Source of the DNA: Thinopyrum elongatum | Lineage: Eukaryota; Streptophyta; Magnoliopsida; Poales; Poaceae | DNA length: 64,000 nt | Direction: 5' to 3' | Assembly: GCA_011799875.1 (NCBI GenBank) | Contig: CM022301.1 | Coordinates: 85,765,667 to 85,829,666 of the forward strand | Shown here: in pieces, positions 59,402-64,000 of the stretch | Position numbering within the stretch: position 1 is the stretch's first letter | Layout: each line of letters begins with the position of its first letter | Program-made: the position numbers and the translations under genes | The notes under the pieces: model-generated | What the model was told of the DNA's origin: nothing | What the model saw: the letters and a program-made list of their open reading frames with translations, nothing else | The model's database searches: none

Positions 59402-60775
59402 TCAAGTAATGAATCCACCCGGATCCCAAGGTATATCAAAGCCAATTTTAATTAACAATGATTTGGCATTTAGTAGTGAGCACAAAGCAATATAAATCAT
59501 GCAATGACGAAGTCTAACTCTCTTCCTATGCATCGGCATGTCATACAAGAACAATTCATGCACATCCAGTAAAGGCCAATACATAGCATAAGCAATTTCT
59601 TGCAATTCTATCGTGTTGGAAACATAGAGAGGTGGAGATATAGTTCCTCTCTCATAATAATTGCAAGTAGGAGCAACAAGCACATGCATATTATATTCAT
59701 CAAAATCATCATGTGTAGTGGTAGAATGTAACCCATCAATATAATCCTTAATAAGAGCAAACTTCTCTGATATAGTGTAGTTTGGAGAATTCAAAAAGAT
59801 AATAGGACTATCATGTGTGGGTGTAATAGCAACAATTTCATTTTTAACATAAGGGACAATAGCAAGTTCATCTCCATAAGCATAATTCATATTGGCATCA
59901 AGGCCACAAGCATAGCAAGCATCGAGTTCATCAAAAAGGGATATTTCAAATGAATCAACGGGATCATAGCAATTATCATAGCATTCATCCTTCGGTAAGA
60001 ATGAAGGGGCATTAAACAATGTATGAGTTGAAGAGTTACTCTCATTAGAAGGTGGGCACGGGTGATCAATCCGCTCTTCCTCCGCTTGTTCTTCGCTCTC
60101 CTCATCATCTTTTTCATCCAATGAGCTCATAGTTTCATCATTTTCTTCTTCCATAGACTCCTGCAAAATGTTAGTCTCTTCTTGGACAGCGGAGAAGCAC
60201 TCAATATATTCTTTAACATAAGCATTGGAAGCATAGTTTTCATAGCAATGTTTAAGCATGGCAAAATTTTCAGATTTGTAAAGAGTAGCATCATACTTTT
60301 CAATCAAAGAAGCAATTTCATAAGCACCCTTAAAAGCAACAAATTCTTCAATTTGTTCAACATCATAGTAATTATAAACACCTTTGGCATAAGAAGATAC
60401 GATTCCATTATCCTTAAACTCACATTGGAAGGGAAGGTGTTTTTTAGGGCCTTCAGAACAACAAGTAAAATCATGTGATTCACATAAATTCAAAGCATAG
60501 CAATACAAACTATTAATATGATGCCATAAAAGTTTCCCTTTTTGAGATAAGCGGTGTCGCACATAATAAGCATGCTCATTTAATGATTTTCCCTCAACTA
60601 AGCTAGTTGGGTTTTCAGCACGAGCACAAATGGATCGAAGATGATCCAAATAGAAAGCTTCAGTAGTATGATAGACTTTGGGTGGTTCTTCAACCATTGG
60701 TTTGGAAGGTACAACTAATTCTTTTGGTATTTTGCTTTTCCTACCCATAACTAAAGATAGAAAACAAGAGCACAA
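59402..60775 (-). CDS. Element 4 ORF of unknown function, uninterrupted
   Basis: An open frame of 457 codons runs from 60775 to the stop at 59402-59404. A second ATG nine codons in (60748, MGRKSKIPKE) follows the leader more naturally and may be the true start. The N-terminal half is helical and mixed (YLDHLRSICARAE, VRHRLSQKGKLLWHHINSLY). The middle is very acidic (Glu/Asp-rich, about 60060-60180). The C-terminal part contains NYYERG and PMHRKRVRLRHC. It has no CCHC knuckle, protease, RT or integrase motif. The same C-terminal motifs occur in the decayed ORF of element 3 (38890-39468). An intact frame in an element lacking gag and pol suggests selection or recent origin. A structural or packaging role is only a guess. 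Confidence 0.6.
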   Translation of the reverse strand: MCSCFLSLVMGRKSKIPKELVVPSKPMVEEPPKVYHTTEAFYLDHLRSICARAENPTSLVEGKSLNEHAYYVRHRLSQKGKLLWHHINSLYCYALNLCESHDFTCCSEGPKKHLPFQCEFKDNGIVSSYAKGVYNYYDVEQIEEFVAFKGAYEIASLIEKYDATLYKSENFAMLKHCYENYASNAYVKEYIECFSAVQEETNILQESMEEENDETMSSLDEKDDEESEEQAEEERIDHPCPPSNESNSSTHTLFNAPSFLPKDECYDNCYDPVDSFEISLFDELDACYACGLDANMNYAYGDELAIVPYVKNEIVAITPTHDSPIIFLNSPNYTISEKFALIKDYIDGLHSTTTHDDFDEYNMHVLVAPTCNYYERGTISPPLYVSNTIELQEIAYAMYWPLLDVHELFLYDMPMHRKRVRLRHCMIYIALCSLLNAKSLLIKIGFDIPWDPGGFIT

Positions 60776-60839
60776 AATAAAAACTACTTAGTGATAAAGC
60801 AAACAAGCACACACGAGAATATTCACCCCACGCTACTGC

Positions 60840-60857
60840 TCCCCGGCAACGGCGCCA
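60840..60857 (-). other. Element 4 primer binding site, tRNA-Asp type
   Basis: The plus strand TCCCCGGCAACGGCGCCA is the exact 3' end of plant tRNA-Asp, so the minus strand is the complementary primer site, 11 bp from the LTR. Confidence 0.9.
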
Positions 60858-60868
60858 GAAAAAGGTCT

Positions 60869-62358
60869 TGATAACCCACAAGTATAGGGGATCATTTGTA
60901 GCCTTCTTCGATAAATAAGAGTGTCGAACCCAATGAGGAGCTAAAGGCAGAACAAATATTCCCTCAAGTTCTATCGACCACCGATACAACTCTACGCACA
61001 CTTGACGTTTGCTTTATCTAGAACAAGTATGAAACTATTTTGCAAGAATAAAACTACGATTACTTTGCGAGAATAAAACTATGAATAAATTGCAAGGTAA
61101 TAAAAGTGGATAGCTTTTGCCCACAAGAAAGTCATTTGTCCCTAGGCAATCGATAACAAGTACCGGTAATCATTCTTGTAATTTTATATGAGGGAGAGGC
61201 ATGAGCTAACATACTTTCTCTACTTGGATCATATGCACTTATGATTGGACCCCTAGCAAGCATCCGCAACTACTAAAGATCATTAAGGTCGTGAAACCCA
61301 ACCATAGCATTAAGTATCAAGTCCTCTTTACTCCCATACGCAACAACCCACCTACTCGGGTTTAAGCTTCTGTCACTCTTGCAACCCACCATAAGCGAAT
61401 CATGAACGTATTACAACAACCTACAGTGGGGGCCCCTCATGTTTGCGCGAGACGGAGGGCACCGTAGGACAGCACCATAAATAAAATATACAATCATACC
61501 AACCAAGATCATGATTAACCCATAGGACAAAACGGATCTACTCAAACATCACAGGATAGCCAAATATCATTGGGAAATAATATATGGTGTTGAGCACCAT
61601 GTTTAAGTAGAGATTACAGCGGGGAGAAGGGATGTTACACGGCTGCATAGAGGGGGAGAAAGTTGGTGTTGACGTAGCAAGATTGTTGATGTAGATCGCC
61701 GTCACGATCCTAGCCCCGGTGGCACTCCGGCGCCACCGGGAGAGAGGGGGAGAGAGCCCCCCTCCTTCTTCTTCTTCCTTGGCCTCCCCCTAGATGGGAG
61801 GAGAGTTCCACCTCTGGTCCATGGCCTCCATGCTGGCGGAGGGGCAGGAGCCCCTCCTAGCTTGGATCTCCCTCTCTGTTCTCTTCTGTTTCGCGTTCCC
61901 CAGATCTGGCCCTTCACCGTTTCTTATATTCCCGGAGATCCGTAACTCCGATTGCGCTGAGATTTTAACACAATTTTTTTCCATAAAATATCTTTCTTGC
62001 GCCAGGAGAAGGGCTCCAACCAACGTTTGAGGAGGGCACAAGACACCAGGGTGCGCCTGGGGCCTGGGGCGCGCCCTGGTGGGTTCTGAGCACTGTGGGC
62101 CCCCGTTTGGGTTGATTCCACCTCCCAAAAATCACATAAATTCCAAAATAATTCTCCTTAAATTTTTATCGCGTTTGGACTTCGTTTGATATGGATTTTC
62201 TGCGCTACAAAAAACATGCAAAAAACAGGAACTGGCACTGGGCACTGGATCAATAGGTTAGTCCAATAAATCATATAAAAAGTTGCCAAAAATATGTGAA
62301 AGTTGTATAATATTGGCTTGAAACAATCAAAAATTATAGATACGACGGAGACGTATCA
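60869..62358 (-). repeat. Element 4, 5' LTR
   Basis: A 1490-bp LTR, TGATAACCCACAAGTATAGG to GACGGAGACGTATCA on the plus strand. Compared with the 3' LTR it has an extra GGGGCCTGGGGCGCGCC stretch near 62058 and small indels. Confidence 0.95.
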
Positions 62359-64000
62359 GGAATCTCCGTCACCAGGCCCACAGCCTATGATCGGATCGGG
62401 CTTAAACCCGACGACCGAGAAATCAACACCCCTTCGGTCACTCACCTCATCGCTACCGTCGAAGAGGCCCAGGAGGGGCCGCAGCCGTACAAGCTAAAAA
62501 CGGTGTACACTCGAGTCTCCAGATCGGAGTCAGACACCAGCCCAAAGATACGCCCGGACCCGAGCCCCAACGCTAGATCCGACCTCGAGCAGATCCAGCC
62601 ACACACTAGTTCGGATCTGAGCCCTGCATGATCAGAACCAGACATGACTCAACCACCCATCAAGGATAGTCCGGGTCCGCTGCAGGAGGGAATTCTCAAA
62701 ATTTTCCCACCCACCCACCCTACGGAATACTCTCCGGATTCGGGAAACCCAGACATATGGGATCTCATGTATGTCAAATAGCTGCCAAACGAGACAGTCC
62801 ATCATTATTGGGCTAGATTTCTCCTGGTGAAGAACATGATGGCGCCTTGCTGTGACAAAGAGATAATTAGAGCCTTCCAGTTTAACTGCAAGGACGAGGG
62901 CCTCTTAAATGCCCTCGGGTGTCGCCGAATTCAAAGCTTCACCTAACTATTAGACATGGTACACAAATATTGCGCCATGGAGAACACATGGAGGGCGCAA
63001 CAGATGAACATGGGGCCACCGCCCGCCGCGTAGCATGGAAGGTCTCGCCCTAAACGGGCATATACAAACCGGTCGCTGGAACGCGAGCCGAACGAAAAGA
63101 AGATTAGGCCTAGATCAGTGCTGGACGAGTTGCAGGATAAACCATGCCCAATACACTCAGTCTTGCTAGACGTGAACCTAACCCACAGACTTCGAGCCTG
63201 TTGGGTGGTAAGACAAGTGGCCAAATATGGCGAACCAATCTTGGGCCTTACACTTCCAGATAAGAAGTCCGCGGCTTCACAATAGGACCATAATGTCCTT
63301 ACGGTATACGAGACGTTCGCCTCAAATAATAAAAGGAAAAAGGCTCTTCGAGAGCTCAGTCAGATATATCAAGTGACGGCTGCACATCCTTGCGCAGCCG
63401 CGCCTATTACCTTCGACGAGAAGGACGAGCCAAGTCCACGCTGCAACCATGCGCCGACCGCACTGGTCCTTGACCCCATTATCGACGGTTTTTGGCTGAC
63501 TAAAGTACTGATGGATGGAGGCAGCGGCCTCAACCTCATCTACGAGGACACTCTCGACAAGATGCATCTCAACAGATCTCGCATCGAACTCAGCCACACC
63601 ACATTCTGAGGTATAATACCTGGTAGGGAGGCACACTGCTCAGGACGCATAACCCTAGACGTTGTGTTCGGCACACCCGATAACTACAGATCTGAACCCC
63701 TGCTATTCCATATTGTGCCCTTTCGCAGCGGATACCACGCCCTTCTAGGACGTGAGGCATTCTCGAGATTTCAGGCCATACCGCACTATGGGTACATGAA
63801 ACTCAAAATGCCAGGGCCCAACGGGGTAATCTCACTTAAAAGTGACCCAAGCAAAGCCTTATGAGCCGGAAACAAGATGACATCCCTCGCCCTAGAGGCA
63901 CTATCTGAAGCCCTCGCGGCTGAAGAATTGACAAGACTACGCACTACAGTCGACAGGGATGATGTGGTCCTCAGTAAAAGACAAAAATCCACACCATTCA

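Larger units (their letters stand above)
54958..62358 (-). mobile_element. Element 4: non-autonomous Gypsy-like LTR retrotransposon
   Basis: A 7.4-kb element has LTRs at 54958-56426 and 60869-62358, TSD GGAAT (54953-54957, 62359-62363), a tRNA-Asp type PBS (60840-60857) and a PPT (56427-56445). In its own orientation the LTR starts TGATACGTCTCC, like element 3. It encodes no gag or pol but carries an uninterrupted ORF of about 450 codons. It presumably depends on enzymes of an autonomous Gypsy relative such as Sabrina. Confidence 0.93.
406..64000 (-). mobile_element. Sirevirus-like Copia retrotransposon (host of the nest), truncated by window end
   Basis: Pieces of one minus-strand Copia element remain after removing later insertions. 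They are the 3' LTR (406-10636), the PPT (10637-10650), env-like ORF B (11170-11864 joined to 46845-48254), env-like ORF A (48557-52272) and the pol C-terminus (53636-54125). The frame of ORF B is open across the empty site of Angela copy 2, which proves both halves were one element. The LTR starts TGAAAGTGCAAC in element orientation, follows a G-rich PPT, and the RNase H tail is of the Sirevirus type. The 5' LTR, gag and most of pol must lie right of the window, behind the Fatima-like insertion. The putative left TSD is AAGTA (401-405); its partner is not visible. Confidence 0.8.
54126..64000 (+). mobile_element. Fatima-like Gypsy retrotransposon, truncated by window end
   Basis: A 451-bp LTR begins TGAGGGAGTCATGGACTAAGG at 54126, right after the putative TSD CCGAG (54121-54125). 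The LTR wording is that of the abundant Triticeae Gypsy family Fatima. Gag and protease follow, interrupted by element 4 at 54958-62358. RT, integrase and the 3' LTR lie outside. It inserted into the Sirevirus RNase H. Confidence 0.85.
54624..64000 (+). pseudogene. Fatima-like gag-protease, broken and interrupted
   Basis: Coding-like sequence starts near the ATG at 54624. It is cut by element 4 (54958-62363 including one TSD) and resumes at 62364. Recognisable are a Pro/Ser-rich gag N-terminus, the AFQFNCKDEG gag block (about 62875-62905), and an aspartic protease with the DGGSGLN motif (about 63515-63535) and YHALLGREAF. DGGS replaces the usual D-T/S-G, as is normal in this Gypsy branch. Stops at about 62780, 63031, 63283, 63607 and 63862 and shifts show decay. 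Confidence 0.85.

Noticed and set aside
60840..60857. Sequence identical to the end of tRNA-Asp, considered as a tRNA gene
   Set aside because: Only the 3' 18 bases are present, next to an LTR; it is a primer binding site.

Overview
This window is intergenic DNA from a large grass genome, most likely Triticeae (wheat, barley or Aegilops). The reasons are the BARE/Angela/WIS-type Copia LTRs, a Fatima-type Gypsy LTR, Sabrina-type LTR sequence and Sirevirus-type Copia sequence, all typical of Triticeae repeats. I see no ordinary host gene. Family names are from recognition by eye, not from a search.

Almost the whole window is one nest of transposable elements, which can be unpacked from target-site duplications (TSDs). 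Bases 1-405 are a fragment of a Sabrina-like LTR. From 406 to beyond 64000 lies an old Sirevirus-like Copia element on the minus strand: 3' LTR 406-10636, PPT 10637-10650, two env-like ORFs, and the pol C-terminus at 53636-54125. It was hit three times. Angela copy 1 (421-9102, plus, TSD GGGGG) sits in its LTR. Angela copy 2 (11870-46844, minus, TSD TCCTC) sits in env-like ORF B. A Fatima-like Gypsy element (54126 to beyond 64000, plus) sits in its RNase H. Angela copy 2 has its 5' LTR split by a non-autonomous Gypsy-like element (element 3, 19550-44241, plus, TSD TGCCT) and by a Sirevirus-type solo LTR (44971-46463, TSD CAAGG). The Fatima gag is split by a second non-autonomous Gypsy-like element (element 4, 54958-62358, minus, TSD GGAAT).

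The most interesting layer is inside element 3: a 17.2-kb Helitron at 21685-38889 (plus). Its genes all lie on one strand. In order they are a dsRBD-like protein A (23860-24300), the Rep-helicase (25235-30094), a 12-exon RPA70-like protein (30476-33414), a DUF4283-like protein (34222-35801) and a second dsRBD-like protein B (36386-38307). It ends with a hairpin and CTAG at 38861-38889. Rep-helicase and RPA are the known core of plant Helitrons. The paired dsRBD-like proteins and the DUF4283-like protein look like an accessory set. Three of the gene starts carry clustered TGGGCY 'site II' motifs with a telo-box, the promoter arrangement of plant cell-proliferation genes. Each of three genes has a single visible lesion (one frameshift or one nonsense codon), so this copy looks recently inactivated.

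The retroelement genes are mostly decayed. Angela copy 1 has a YVDD to YVDG change in reverse transcriptase, while copy 2 keeps YVDD. Element 4 still carries an uninterrupted ORF of about 450 codons of unknown function, and a decayed relative of it lies in element 3.
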